DNA from: DATDPY01 sp964395765
GTDB taxonomy: Bacteria > Bacteroidota > Bacteroidia > Cytophagales > Cyclobacteriaceae
Direction: 5' to 3'
Length of the DNA stretch: 10,971 nucleotides
NCBI GenBank assembly: GCA_964395765.1
Contig: CAYNCU010000147.1
Span: 1 to 10,971 of the forward strand
A program made the position numbers and the translations under genes. The notes below the pieces were generated by a model, which was given only the letters and a program-made list of their open reading frames with translations, had not been told where the DNA came from and made no database searches. Within the stretch, counting starts at the first letter, position 1. The number at the start of each line of letters is the position of its first letter. Shown here in pieces: positions 1-6,727 of this stretch.

Positions 1-91
1 TAATGAAAATTTCGAAAGTCGTCAAATCAGTAAGTAAAAGTATCAAAACGAAGACTGTAATAAACTGCATAAATACGGCATTTTAAGGGGC

Positions 92-433
92 CTATTGCGA
101 CAGCTTCCTTCCATTTTTATCTTTAACCTGAATCTTACTGAGATAAATTTCAGGAGCATCGGGTTTTTCATTCCAGTTTTTCCGATATTGCTAAACGCAG
201 TCTGAAACCTGGCTGAGTTTTTACTGTCCTGCCTGGCTATATCGTTCCTGACCAATGTGTTTTATATCCATCAGACTGTACTCATTCAGGACTTTAAGGT
301 GCAGGTGTATAGCGGCTCTACATACGTAAAATTTATCGGATACCGTTTTGAAATTCAGCGGCTTCCGCCATATGAGGTTTATATTTTCGCGTTTTATCGG
401 ATCGGCTATCGCCTTGAAATCACCTTGTCTTAT
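92..433 (-). pseudogene. Decayed ArsR-family winged-helix regulator
   Basis: Read on the minus strand in one frame from 433 down to the TAG at 92-94, this stretch gives about 113 codons that follow the ArsR/SmtB helix-turn-helix pattern. DFKAIADPIKRENI matches the family's opening DxFxAIADPxRR. VSDKFYVCRAAIHLHLKVLN matches the recognition helix (normally SRxAVSxHLKVL). The tail QYRKNWNEKPDAPEIYLSKI matches the usual C-terminal helix after the wing. The frame is broken by TAA at 221-223 and TAG at 191-193, and by TGA at 440-442 just upstream. No ATG exists at the expected start; ATA stands at 431-433. All lesions are substitutions, so the alignment never leaves its frame. A functional homologue would repress transcription as a dimer. 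I infer a dead gene rather than recoding, because TAA, TAG and TGA all end intact genes nearby. I see no recognisable gene in bases 1-91 downstream. Confidence 0.75.
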
Positions 434-509
434 CTGAATTCAACCTTTCGGTTTCACAAAGAATAATTGAATTATTTTTTACATGAGGTAAATAATCACC
501 GGCAATCCA

Positions 510-674
510 TCAGATTTTAGGGATCAGTCGGCTGGTGGTATGCATATAGTCCCGATACTCATCCCCGAATTCATCGTTCAACATTTTTTCTTCTTTGGGG
601 ATCCGGAATGCCAGGCTGAAAATAGCCATAAGGATCAGGATAATAATAGGCCAAAAGATCGGTAAATAAAACAT
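510..674 (-). pseudogene. C-terminal stub of an isoprenylcysteine carboxyl methyltransferase-like membrane protein
   Basis: The 54 residues from the ATG at 672-674 hold one hydrophobic segment (FWPIIILILMAIFSLAF) followed by RIPKEEKMLNDEFGDEYRDY and a final SRLIPKI. This is the characteristic end of the ICMT/PEMT-like membrane methyltransferases: the last transmembrane helix, the E-E-x-x-L ... F-G-x-x-Y-x-x-Y segment and the R-L-I-P tail. Members are normally about 150-220 residues, so two thirds or more is missing, including the preceding HPMY-like SAM-binding region. The frame stays open to a TTG at 717-719 and then meets a stop at 732-734. The added residues do not look like the family, and I found no missing part in any frame up to 899. 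No ribosome binding site is evident. It is most likely a 5'-deleted remnant; a small independent membrane peptide is possible but less likely. Confidence 0.6.
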
Positions 675-899
675 GAAGAAGATTTCTGATCTTCGATTGA
701 AAGAGCGATAACAGTGCAAAGAGATTTTATTCTATATAGCGGTCAGACGGTTTGATGTTACTTGTTTGTTAATAGAAGGTCATTGTATTATACTGTTATC
801 AGCTTAACGTATTTCCATTGCTAACCGTCAAACCACTTCATGTCTTCGGCAAAGTTTCCGACTCTACTCGCTTTCAGGGTCTTCGGGAATCCGCTTAGC
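675..899. other. Intergenic stretch with no recognisable gene
   Basis: This sequence lies between the aminotransferase stop and the methyltransferase stub. All three minus-strand frames carry frequent stops, and no stretch resembles the lost N-terminal part of the methyltransferase. I see no hairpin with a T-run that would count as a terminator for the aminotransferase. Confidence 0.5.
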
Positions 900-2087
900 T
901 CATAATTTTACAACCACCGATTTCAGGATCCCGCCTAAAATAGCGATACCCTTTTCAATGGTTTTTTCATCCACGCAGGAAAAATTCAGGCGCAGGGTAT
1001 TAACGTGTGTTTTATTTACATAAAAAGGATCGCCGGGGACGAAAGCCACTTTTTCCCTGATCGCAATATCGAAAAGATCACGGGAAGAAATTTTTTCCGG
1101 CAGGATGACCCAGAGGAACATCCCCCCGTCAGGGTTGGAATAGCGCACCTCTTCCGGGAAATGTTTTTTAATGGAATGGATCATCGCATTCTTCTGGCTG
1201 GAATATTTCTTTTTGATTTTTGATATATGCGCGTCGATATCGTTATCCGACAAATATTGATGAAGGACCCGCTGTGCAAAATAATTGGTATGAAGATCGG
1301 CTGCCTGTTTGGCGATCAGAAGTTTTTCCACCAGTTCATCAGGAGCCACGACCCAGCCGATGCGGAAGGAAGGAGCAAATATTTTGGAAAAGGAACCCAG
1401 CAAGATTGTCTGGCGGGGGATACGGCTATAATAGCTTTTTTTCATTTCCCCCGAAAACTGGATTTCCCCGTAAGGATCGTCTTCAATGATGAAGCAGGAT
1501 GATCCGGAAATTATTTTAGCCACTTCATCACGGTTTTTCTCGGAATGGGAAATACCGGAAGGATTTTGAAAATTCGGCACTGTATAAAATACTTTTACCG
1601 GTGATTTCGATATCGCTTTTTTAAGCACGCCGGTATCAATTCCATCGAAGTGCAGCGGAACGGGCCTGAACTCGGGGCGGTAAATGGAAAATGCCTGGAT
1701 GGCGCCCAGGTAACCGGGTTCTTCAATTGCCAGCGGATCCGAATCGTCGATCAGTATTTTCCCGATAAGATCGAGCGCTTGTTGAGAGCCGGTAGTAACG
1801 ATAATATTATCCTCGTGCACATCAATACCTTTCCTGCTTTTGTACCGCACGCCGATCCATTTTCTTAAGGCATGGTATCCTTCCGATGTACTGTATTGGA
1901 GGGCGTCTTTCCCGGATTCATCAAGAACCTTTACTGAAGCAGCTTTAATTTCCTGAACGGGAAAAAGATCCCGGTTGGGCAGACCTCCGGCGAAAGAAAT
2001 GATCTCTTCATTGACGGTGGCTTTTAATATTTCCCTGATAAAGGATTTGGGAACGTCAGAAATACGGTCGGAGAATATGCTGCCCAT
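900..2087 (-). CDS. PLP-dependent aminotransferase, LysN/2-aminoadipate-type (class I/II)
   Basis: This 395-residue cytoplasmic enzyme would move an amino group between an amino acid and a 2-oxo acid using pyridoxal phosphate. It is a complete fold-type I aminotransferase. Visible motifs are ISFAGGLPNRDLFP (30-43), QYSTSEGYHALR (64-75), the phosphate-binding TTGSQQALD (98-106), and YTVPNFQNPSG (168-178) with cofactor Asn175. Further motifs are IEDDPYGE (201-208) with Asp204 for the pyridine nitrogen, SFSK with Schiff-base Lys235, and Arg242 in SFRIGW. Arg366 (NTLRLNFS) is the expected substrate carboxylate binder. This signature matches the 2-aminoadipate/aromatic/branched-chain (LysN, ARO8, MocR-catalytic) group. 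It lacks the N-terminal winged helix of MocR regulators, so it is a plain enzyme. Substrate cannot be set from sequence. The ATG at 2085-2087 gives the expected N-terminus (S-D-R-I-S-D-V-P-K-S-F-I-R-E-I). About 295 bases separate it from the gene upstream, so it probably has its own promoter. Confidence 0.9.
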   Translation of the reverse strand: MGSIFSDRISDVPKSFIREILKATVNEEIISFAGGLPNRDLFPVQEIKAASVKVLDESGKDALQYSTSEGYHALRKWIGVRYKSRKGIDVHEDNIIVTTGSQQALDLIGKILIDDSDPLAIEEPGYLGAIQAFSIYRPEFRPVPLHFDGIDTGVLKKAISKSPVKVFYTVPNFQNPSGISHSEKNRDEVAKIISGSSCFIIEDDPYGEIQFSGEMKKSYYSRIPRQTILLGSFSKIFAPSFRIGWVVAPDELVEKLLIAKQAADLHTNYFAQRVLHQYLSDNDIDAHISKIKKKYSSQKNAMIHSIKKHFPEEVRYSNPDGGMFLWVILPEKISSRDLFDIAIREKVAFVPGDPFYVNKTHVNTLRLNFSCVDEKTIEKGIAILGGILKSVVVKL

Positions 2088-2382
2088 TAATGTATTGAGA
2101 TTTTGATTTATAAAGATATATCATTTTTCAACTATGGGGAGCATATATTTTAAGAAGAGTAACAAGTTGAATGGGGAAGCACGGAAGTAACTTCTGTACC
2201 AGAGAATGCGAATTAATATTTTTAATACAACTGACTGGTCAAATGATTTTTAAATATAATTTTAACCGGACAGGAATGATTTCAGAAATGTAATTTGTGA
2301 TTATAGATCTTTGATTTTTAATTCAATGACCGGGACCCAAAGCCAAACCGACAGCTAAGACACTAGACACTGGCATAAAATA
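2088..2382. other. AT-rich intergenic region upstream of the aminotransferase
   Basis: This 295-base spacer is strongly AT-rich in its middle part (about 2205-2325). It should contain the aminotransferase promoter, but I could not find a good TTG plus TAnnTTTG pair. The closest -7 match is TATCTTTA (minus strand, 2111-2118), and no TTG sits at the right distance. No coding potential or clear terminator for the upstream reductase gene is visible. Confidence 0.4.
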
Positions 2383-3345
2383 TTACGGGATGATTACAAT
2401 TCTTTTCCCCGCCAGGTCGGTTCGCTGCCACGCTTTTTCGATATCCGAAAGGGGCATTTTTTCAATATCAATTTGAAGTTTATTTTCCTTAATCCAGCCC
2501 CATACGCGGTTTACGCCTTCGCCTATTGCTTCCGGGGACATATTGCTTGCACCGTAGATTTCCAGGCCTGAAGTGCGGATCATTTCCCCGGTTAGCGAAA
2601 CGGCAGGGCCAGCTTTTTCACCGATATGCAGGTATCGGATCCTTGATTTAGGGAAGCCGAGTTCTTCTGGGACAAAAGACTTAAGCAAAACTTCTGCCGG
2701 GTGTCCCCAGATAAAGTCAATCACTACATCAATTCCCTTTTCACAGCCTTCGTGTCTGTAAAGTTTAATTAACTCCTCATCGGTTTGCCCCAGGTCGATG
2801 GTTCGGTCGGCACCCAGGTCAGGTAAGGAGGCCAGAATTTCCTTATTTCTTCCGGCGGCTACTACTTTACCAGCTCCCAGCATTTTAGCGATCTGAATTG
2901 CAAGTTTTCCCGAAACGCCGGTTGCGCCCATAACCAGCACTGTTTCTCCTTCCTGCAGCCGAACAGTATATTTTAAAGGAAGTAAAGAAGTAAGTGCGGC
3001 GGCAGGTAAGGCTGCAGCCACAACAGGATCGGTTCCTTCCGGAACAGGGATGGTCATGGAAGCAACAGTCTTTTCTGCAAAGCCGCCGTAAGGAGGTTTC
3101 ATATTTCCAAAACCGACTAATCGGCCGTCATTGGTGATTCCTATTCCGCTATGACCTGCAATGGCGGGAAATCTGGGGAACATTTTATTGCTGGCATAGT
3201 GTTTTCCACTGGCAACGAGCTTATCAAAATTTTCCAGCACCGCAGCTTTCACATGGATCAGTGTTTCATTTATACCCGCTATAGGGTCTTCAAAATCTTC
3301 ATAGCGCGGGATCGCCCCGAAACTGTGTAATACGGCTGCTTTCAT
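2383..3345 (-). CDS. Zinc-free medium-chain dehydrogenase/reductase (quinone oxidoreductase-like)
   Basis: This is a 320-residue NAD(P)H-dependent oxidoreductase of the MDR superfamily. The N-terminal GroES-like part (about 1-115) includes FPAIAGHSGIGI (59-70) and YGGFAEKTV (86-94). The Rossmann part is marked by VLVMGATGVSGKLAIQIAKM (136-155) and an AAGRN segment at the end of the second strand. The Cys/His ligands of the catalytic zinc in alcohol dehydrogenases are absent, which fits the quinone oxidoreductase/enoyl reductase branch acting on activated C=C bonds or quinones. I chose the ATG at 3343-3345 because MKAAVLHSFG is the family's standard opening. An in-frame ATG at 3393 would add 16 unrelated residues and sits inside a palindrome. 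The gene lies 99 bases downstream of a Crp/Fnr regulator on the same strand and may be its target. The exact substrate is unknown. Confidence 0.85.
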   Translation of the reverse strand: MKAAVLHSFGAIPRYEDFEDPIAGINETLIHVKAAVLENFDKLVASGKHYASNKMFPRFPAIAGHSGIGITNDGRLVGFGNMKPPYGGFAEKTVASMTIPVPEGTDPVVAAALPAAALTSLLPLKYTVRLQEGETVLVMGATGVSGKLAIQIAKMLGAGKVVAAGRNKEILASLPDLGADRTIDLGQTDEELIKLYRHEGCEKGIDVVIDFIWGHPAEVLLKSFVPEELGFPKSRIRYLHIGEKAGPAVSLTGEMIRTSGLEIYGASNMSPEAIGEGVNRVWGWIKENKLQIDIEKMPLSDIEKAWQRTDLAGKRIVIIP

Positions 3346-3387
3346 AATTTTTTTTACAAAGATCCACGGCATAAAGTATCTAGAAGA

Positions 3388-3399
3388 TAACAATTGTTA
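3388..3399. promoter_or_regulatory. Perfect 12-bp palindrome, candidate operator
   Basis: TAACAATTGTTA is a perfect palindrome centred 48 bases before the reductase start codon, in the short gap after the Crp/Fnr gene. Crp/Fnr proteins bind two-fold symmetric sites of about this kind, although the sequence is neither the E. coli CRP nor the FNR consensus. A related half-site, ACAATT, occurs just upstream of the regulator's own start (4026-4034 region: TTGACAATTAG). Binding by the neighbouring regulator is an inference. Confidence 0.35.
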
Positions 3400-3444
3400 A
3401 TAAATAGGCTCTTCAATCCTTTTTTAACAAAAGATAACGCTTGT

Positions 3445-4014
3445 TTATTTCAGCTTTTTCCGGATGCGGCTCAGCGATACCGGGGTTATTCCCAGGTAAG
3501 AGGCGATATATCGCTGGGGAACACGTTGCAGTATCCGCGGATCATCCTTCATCAGGGTAAGATAACGTTCGGCGGGGTTATCACGGATAAAGGACAAAAA
3601 GAGCTTCATATAAAAAAACTGCCTTTCCCGCAATGCATATATAAAATTATCCCTGATGGAAGGGTCACGGATGGTTTCCGATAAGATTTTATCCAGATTA
3701 TTTTTATCAATCCAGTGAATCACCGAAGGTTCAATACTTTCAATTGTAAACAGGCTGGGAAGACTTTTCTGAAAACTTTCCGCGGAAGAAACCGCTTCCT
3801 TTTCAAACACAAATCGGAAGGTAATGTCTTTTCCGTTCTTGTTAAACCAGACCCGCAAGCAACCACTTTCCACCATGAAAGCTTTGGTGGGGATTTCCCC
3901 TTCTTTCAGCAAAATTTTTCTGGCAGGCACTTCCAGCCGGTGGTAATACCCTATGTATTCCTTCCATTTTTCATCGCTGATCGACGGTAAATATTTCCTG
4001 AATTCGTCAAACAT
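3445..4014 (-). CDS. Crp/Fnr-family transcriptional regulator
   Basis: This is a 189-residue cytoplasmic DNA-binding regulator. Residues about 20-112 form the cyclic-nucleotide-binding-like beta barrel (VPARKILLKEGEIPTKAFMV, then a GCLRVWF strand). Residues about 113-147 are the long dimerisation helix. Residues 163-188 are the helix-turn-helix (QRVPQRYIASYLGITPVSLSRIRKKL). The cAMP phosphate-binding motif of E. coli CRP (RxS in a GExG context) is not present, and there is no N-terminal FNR cysteine cluster, so the signal is unknown. This compact form, with a short domain ending in SRIRKKL, is very common in Bacteroidota, often next to a single oxidoreductase gene. The start codon is 48 bases after the cytochrome c stop, and the reductase follows 99 bases downstream, so it may be cotranscribed with either or regulate the latter. 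Confidence 0.9.
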   Translation of the reverse strand: MFDEFRKYLPSISDEKWKEYIGYYHRLEVPARKILLKEGEIPTKAFMVESGCLRVWFNKNGKDITFRFVFEKEAVSSAESFQKSLPSLFTIESIEPSVIHWIDKNNLDKILSETIRDPSIRDNFIYALRERQFFYMKLFLSFIRDNPAERYLTLMKDDPRILQRVPQRYIASYLGITPVSLSRIRKKLK

Positions 4015-4062
4015 TTACATACATTGACAATTAGCGATTCCGTTCACAAGATAATATATATT

Positions 4063-4794
4063 TTATTTACCGTGCACAATAATTATGTCCTGTCCTTTTA
4101 ATTTTTTTTCCGGGTTATCCTTCGTACCGTGATCCAGGTAACTGGCCGTTAAGATGAAAAGTCCGTTTTGTTTTTCACCGGGGGGAACGGTTAACTCAAA
4201 GGAGCCTTCCGTGCCGGTAAGAAAATTGATGTCCGGGTCACCGGCATTTTCCAGGATCCAGTTAACCATTTCCTCCGCTTGTGGTTTTGTGAGCTCAGGG
4301 TGGGATGGCATTTTCACATTTCCCCAGACCCCGGAGGTGCCTTTCAGGATCCGGCCGGTCAACAAATCGATATTGGTTTTTGTGGGTGAATAACGCCGGC
4401 AGATATCATGAAAGGAGGGGCCGATGAGTTTCGTTTTGAAAGCATGGCAATTGGCACAATTGGAGCTCCTGATTTCAGCAAGCCCTGCAGGATCTTTGAG
4501 CACCGGCTGAGCCAGTATAGCCTGCGCCTTGGATGCGTCGGCAAGATAACGCACTTCCAGGTAAACCTGTTTGGCTGCGATTTCCTCGTACTCCGAATTG
4601 CCGTCCTCGGCATCCGACACACTAATCGAATAGGGGACCTGGGAAGCCCAGGGATAGGAACTGTTATTGACAGGAGAAAGTATTTTAACCACCGGAGCAT
4701 GGTTCACAAGCGTCGAAAAGCCTGAAGAGGATAAAAAATTTATGACCATACCGCACCATAACAAAGCAAAAAAAATCACGGAACTCTTTTTCAT
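4063..4794 (-). CDS. Exported class I cytochrome c with Ig-like flanking domains
   Basis: This is a 243-residue periplasmic or surface electron carrier. Residues 1-25 are a signal peptide (MKKSSVIFFALLWCGMVI). A Cys lies at 14, but a Trp before it makes a lipobox unlikely. Residues about 33-90 form a beta-rich Ig/PKD-like domain (APVVKILSPVNNSSY, then ISVSDAEDG). The heme c site is CANCH at 113-117, and Met162 in VKMPSHPEL is the expected sixth ligand, within a compact domain ending near WILENAGD. A C-terminal beta segment (GSFELTV ... ILTASYLDHG ... LKGQDIIIV) follows. This order (Ig-like, cytochrome c, beta tail) resembles the C-terminal module attached to Bacteroidota ThuA-like or PQQ-dependent sugar dehydrogenase proteins, here as a separate protein. 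It lies 156 bases downstream of a Tat-exported flavoprotein and could accept its electrons; that link is inferred. Confidence 0.88.
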   Translation of the reverse strand: MKKSSVIFFALLWCGMVINFLSSSGFSTLVNHAPVVKILSPVNNSSYPWASQVPYSISVSDAEDGNSEYEEIAAKQVYLEVRYLADASKAQAILAQPVLKDPAGLAEIRSSNCANCHAFKTKLIGPSFHDICRRYSPTKTNIDLLTGRILKGTSGVWGNVKMPSHPELTKPQAEEMVNWILENAGDPDINFLTGTEGSFELTVPPGEKQNGLFILTASYLDHGTKDNPEKKLKGQDIIIVHGK

Positions 4795-4855
4795 AAAGTA
4801 TTTAAATTACCAATCACATAAATTCATGCAAAACGAAATCATTCTTTAAACAAGA

Positions 4856-4883
4856 CAAATTAACTTTCAATATTCAATTCCAA
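4856..4883 (-). promoter_or_regulatory. Possible Bacteroidota-type promoter for cytochrome c
   Basis: On the minus strand, TTG (4881-4883) is followed after 17 bases by TTAATTTG (4856-4863), which matches the Bacteroidota -7 consensus TAnnTTTG at five of its six fixed positions. The start codon is 61 bases further on. The match is imperfect and the region is AT-rich, so chance is a real alternative. Confidence 0.28.
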
Positions 4884-4930
4884 TTTCCAAAAAATGCAAT
4901 CGCGTCCATATCATTGATATTGGAAGTTGG
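4880..4930. repeat. Imperfect inverted repeat between the flavoprotein and cytochrome c genes
   Basis: CCAATTTCCAA (4880-4890) and TTGGAAGTTGG (4920-4930) can pair over 11 positions with one mismatch around a 29-base loop. It follows the flavoprotein stop at 4951, so it could be a weak terminator or processing hairpin. It lacks a GC-rich stem and a following T-run on the minus strand. Low-complexity sequence alone could produce it. Confidence 0.25.
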
Positions 4931-4950
4931 AAATTATTTGTTTGCATTAT

Positions 4951-6447
4951 TTACAATTGATCGATTTCCTTTGCTACCCGTTGAGCCGAGCGAAGGCAGG
5001 ATTCCATTCCACGACTCATGTTATCGGCATAAGTTCCGGCAAAATAAATTCGTCCTTCGGGTTTCATGATCTGCGGCCAGAATTTATGCATTTCACCGAT
5101 CGGGAAAGGTTCCATTTCACAATTCGGCGCAAACTTGTCGGAAGTCCAGTCAAAGGTCAGCGCCTGTACGATCGTATCTTTTTTCCCGGGATATACTTCC
5201 CTGAATGCAGCCAGCACACGCAAAGGGGAAAGACCGCCGGGACCGAAGGCTTTCAGGATAACACGGGTAGTTTCCACTTCATTGGGTTCGACCCAGATGG
5301 AAGAAATATCCGGGTGTTCGAATTCCATGTTAATGCTTTTAAAACCGTCGTCGAGCCAGAATTTAGAACTGGCTTCAAAAACGTAAAACGGGTGGGAGGT
5401 ATAGGTAAGGTTGTCCACCACGTATTGTTTTTCAGGCGACAGGGCTGGGGTAAGTGGAATATTCCGGAAGACCGGCAACGTTATGCAGTTGACCAGGTAA
5501 TCGGCATTTAATTGTTTTTGATCGTTGTACCCGTAAGCTTTATAGGTTACCGTCACCCCCCCGGCATCCTGGCTGATTGACTGGATGGGATGATCCAGTT
5601 TTACCTTATCGCCGAGCCTTTTGGCAAAGGCATTGGGTAATTGCTGGTTTCCTCCCTGCAGGCGGAAGGTATCGCCTTCGGAAAGAGGGATGCCGCGGAA
5701 GCCCATGATAGCCATGCGCCAGAGCGCATAAAGTGCGGAAGTATGATGACCGCCGAGGTGGCGGAGGGCTGCCTCCGAAGCGCCTTCTTTTTTATATATA
5801 TCGGAAATGGGGATATTATCGAGATCATCATAGCCTACACCGAACGGCTGGTATGGATCCTTGAATTTGGAGAGGTATTTATCAAGGTAAATGGACCGCA
5901 GGGCATACCAGGGATTCTGTGAAAGAAATTTTACTTCCCTGTCGTTAAAGCCGAAACTTTTCAGCACGACAGGGTCTTTCAGCATTTCGTCGGTATAAAA
6001 CTTGCCGTTGATCATTCGCTGGGCAAACCCGCCGGGGGCGGCATCGGAACCTTCGGCATTAGGGTAGTCCAGAACGGGTAGATTAAATTCCTTTATATAA
6101 TCAAAAAAATGTTCATAGCCGGGTTTCGTGATATGGTCGGCGCCAAAGTCGGCATAGAGTCCGTCGGATAATCCGTCCCGCCGGGTATAAACATGGCCGC
6201 CGTGCCTGCCGCTTGCTTCGAGAACGGTAACCTCATGGCCCCTCTTCATCAGTTCATAACCGCAGCAAAGCCCGCTGATCCCTGCGCCGGCAACGATCAC
6301 TTTCTTTGCGCCATTATTGTTCCTGGGCGTGTCCAAAGATTTGAATGATCTGTTTTCAGCGCGCAAAATCCGAGGAAGAAAGACGGATGTTCCGAGGCCG
6401 GCGATTACCGAGTTTTTAATGAATTTTCGTCTTTTAATGTTTTTCAT
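4951..6447 (-). CDS. Tat-exported flavin amine oxidase-family oxidoreductase
   Basis: This is a 498-residue FAD enzyme of the amine oxidase superfamily, which oxidises amines, amino acids or related C-N or C-C bonds. It opens with a twin-arginine signal (KRRKFIKNSVIAGLG, 5-19, then FLPRILRAEN), so it should be folded with FAD in the cytoplasm and then exported. The FAD-binding GAGISG is at 54-59, with the acidic end of the second strand in VLEASG (75-80). The C-terminal FAD contact is IYFAGTYADNMSRGMESCLR (467-486). The usual GGR after the first Rossmann segment reads GGHVYT here. I chose the ATG at 6445-6447 because it places the Tat motif at the N-terminus and lies downstream of a promoter-like element at 6502-6509. 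An in-frame ATG at 6504 would add 19 residues and overlap that element. The exported cytochrome c follows. Substrate is unknown; it could be an oxidase or a cytochrome-linked dehydrogenase. Confidence 0.87.
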   Translation of the reverse strand: MKNIKRRKFIKNSVIAGLGTSVFLPRILRAENRSFKSLDTPRNNNGAKKVIVAGAGISGLCCGYELMKRGHEVTVLEASGRHGGHVYTRRDGLSDGLYADFGADHITKPGYEHFFDYIKEFNLPVLDYPNAEGSDAAPGGFAQRMINGKFYTDEMLKDPVVLKSFGFNDREVKFLSQNPWYALRSIYLDKYLSKFKDPYQPFGVGYDDLDNIPISDIYKKEGASEAALRHLGGHHTSALYALWRMAIMGFRGIPLSEGDTFRLQGGNQQLPNAFAKRLGDKVKLDHPIQSISQDAGGVTVTYKAYGYNDQKQLNADYLVNCITLPVFRNIPLTPALSPEKQYVVDNLTYTSHPFYVFEASSKFWLDDGFKSINMEFEHPDISSIWVEPNEVETTRVILKAFGPGGLSPLRVLAAFREVYPGKKDTIVQALTFDWTSDKFAPNCEMEPFPIGEMHKFWPQIMKPEGRIYFAGTYADNMSRGMESCLRSAQRVAKEIDQL

Positions 6448-6501
6448 GCGCGAACTTTTATTTATGATTTCATGGTATGCATTTGGGTAAACGGTATTAT
6501 T

Positions 6502-6509
6502 CAAATGTA
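6502..6509 (-). promoter_or_regulatory. Candidate -7 promoter element for the flavoprotein gene
   Basis: The minus strand reads TACATTTG, a perfect match to the Bacteroidota -7 consensus TAnnTTTG, 54 bases before the chosen start at 6447. The nearest upstream TTG (6536-6538) is 26 bases away, wider than the usual 17-23, so the -33 element is weak or absent. Its position overlaps the alternative start at 6504 and so argues for the shorter protein. Confidence 0.35.
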
Positions 6510-6561
6510 TTGATTTTTTACCATAATTCCGTTTCCAATTGCATCGTGTATATTCTGATTA

Positions 6562-6655
6562 TCCCGGACCCGGGAACCTAAATTTTAATCCGCCTTCGCG
6601 TTCGGCTACAACAGACGAGAAGGTTAAAGTTTTATTCACCGGAGCGATGCTCCGG
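6562..6655. repeat. Two GC-rich hairpins in the spacer after the 6728-7264 gene
   Basis: CCGGAGC (6639-6645) and GCTCCGG (6649-6655) form a perfect 7-bp stem with the loop GAT. Nearby, TCCCG (6562-6566) and CGGGA (6571-6575) form a 5-bp stem with the loop GACC. The first hairpin is about 73 bases past the stop of the small secreted protein and could end or stabilise its message, although no T-run follows on the minus strand. The 223-base spacer (6505-6727) holds no recognisable gene. It is locally GC-rich and could be part of a dispersed repeat. Confidence 0.4.
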
Positions 6656-6727
6656 AATTTCGGGTACAGCCCGGGAATGACTTTCCGCTTTTTTGTTCGG
6701 CCGGAGATTATGTATGGTTATTTTAAT

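Noticed and set aside
92..433. Stop-codon reassignment or readthrough as an explanation for the in-frame stops in the ArsR and SUMF1 frames.
   Set aside because: TAA, TAG and TGA all end intact or clearly delimited genes in this window, and the ArsR frame also lacks a start codon, so ordinary decay is simpler.
257..466. Plus-strand 69-codon frame and minus-strand 70-codon frame (43-255) at the left end.
   Set aside because: Both overlap the ArsR reading frame in other frames. Neither shows family features, while the broken frame between stops clearly matches ArsR.
3346..3393. The longer reductase start at the ATG at 3391-3393.
   Set aside because: It would add 16 residues not found before the conserved MKAAVL opening, and it lies inside the candidate operator palindrome.
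4927..5511. A 194-codon plus-strand open frame antisense to the flavoprotein.
   Set aside because: It overlaps the conserved C-terminal FAD motif of the minus-strand gene and shows no recognisable domain or start signal.
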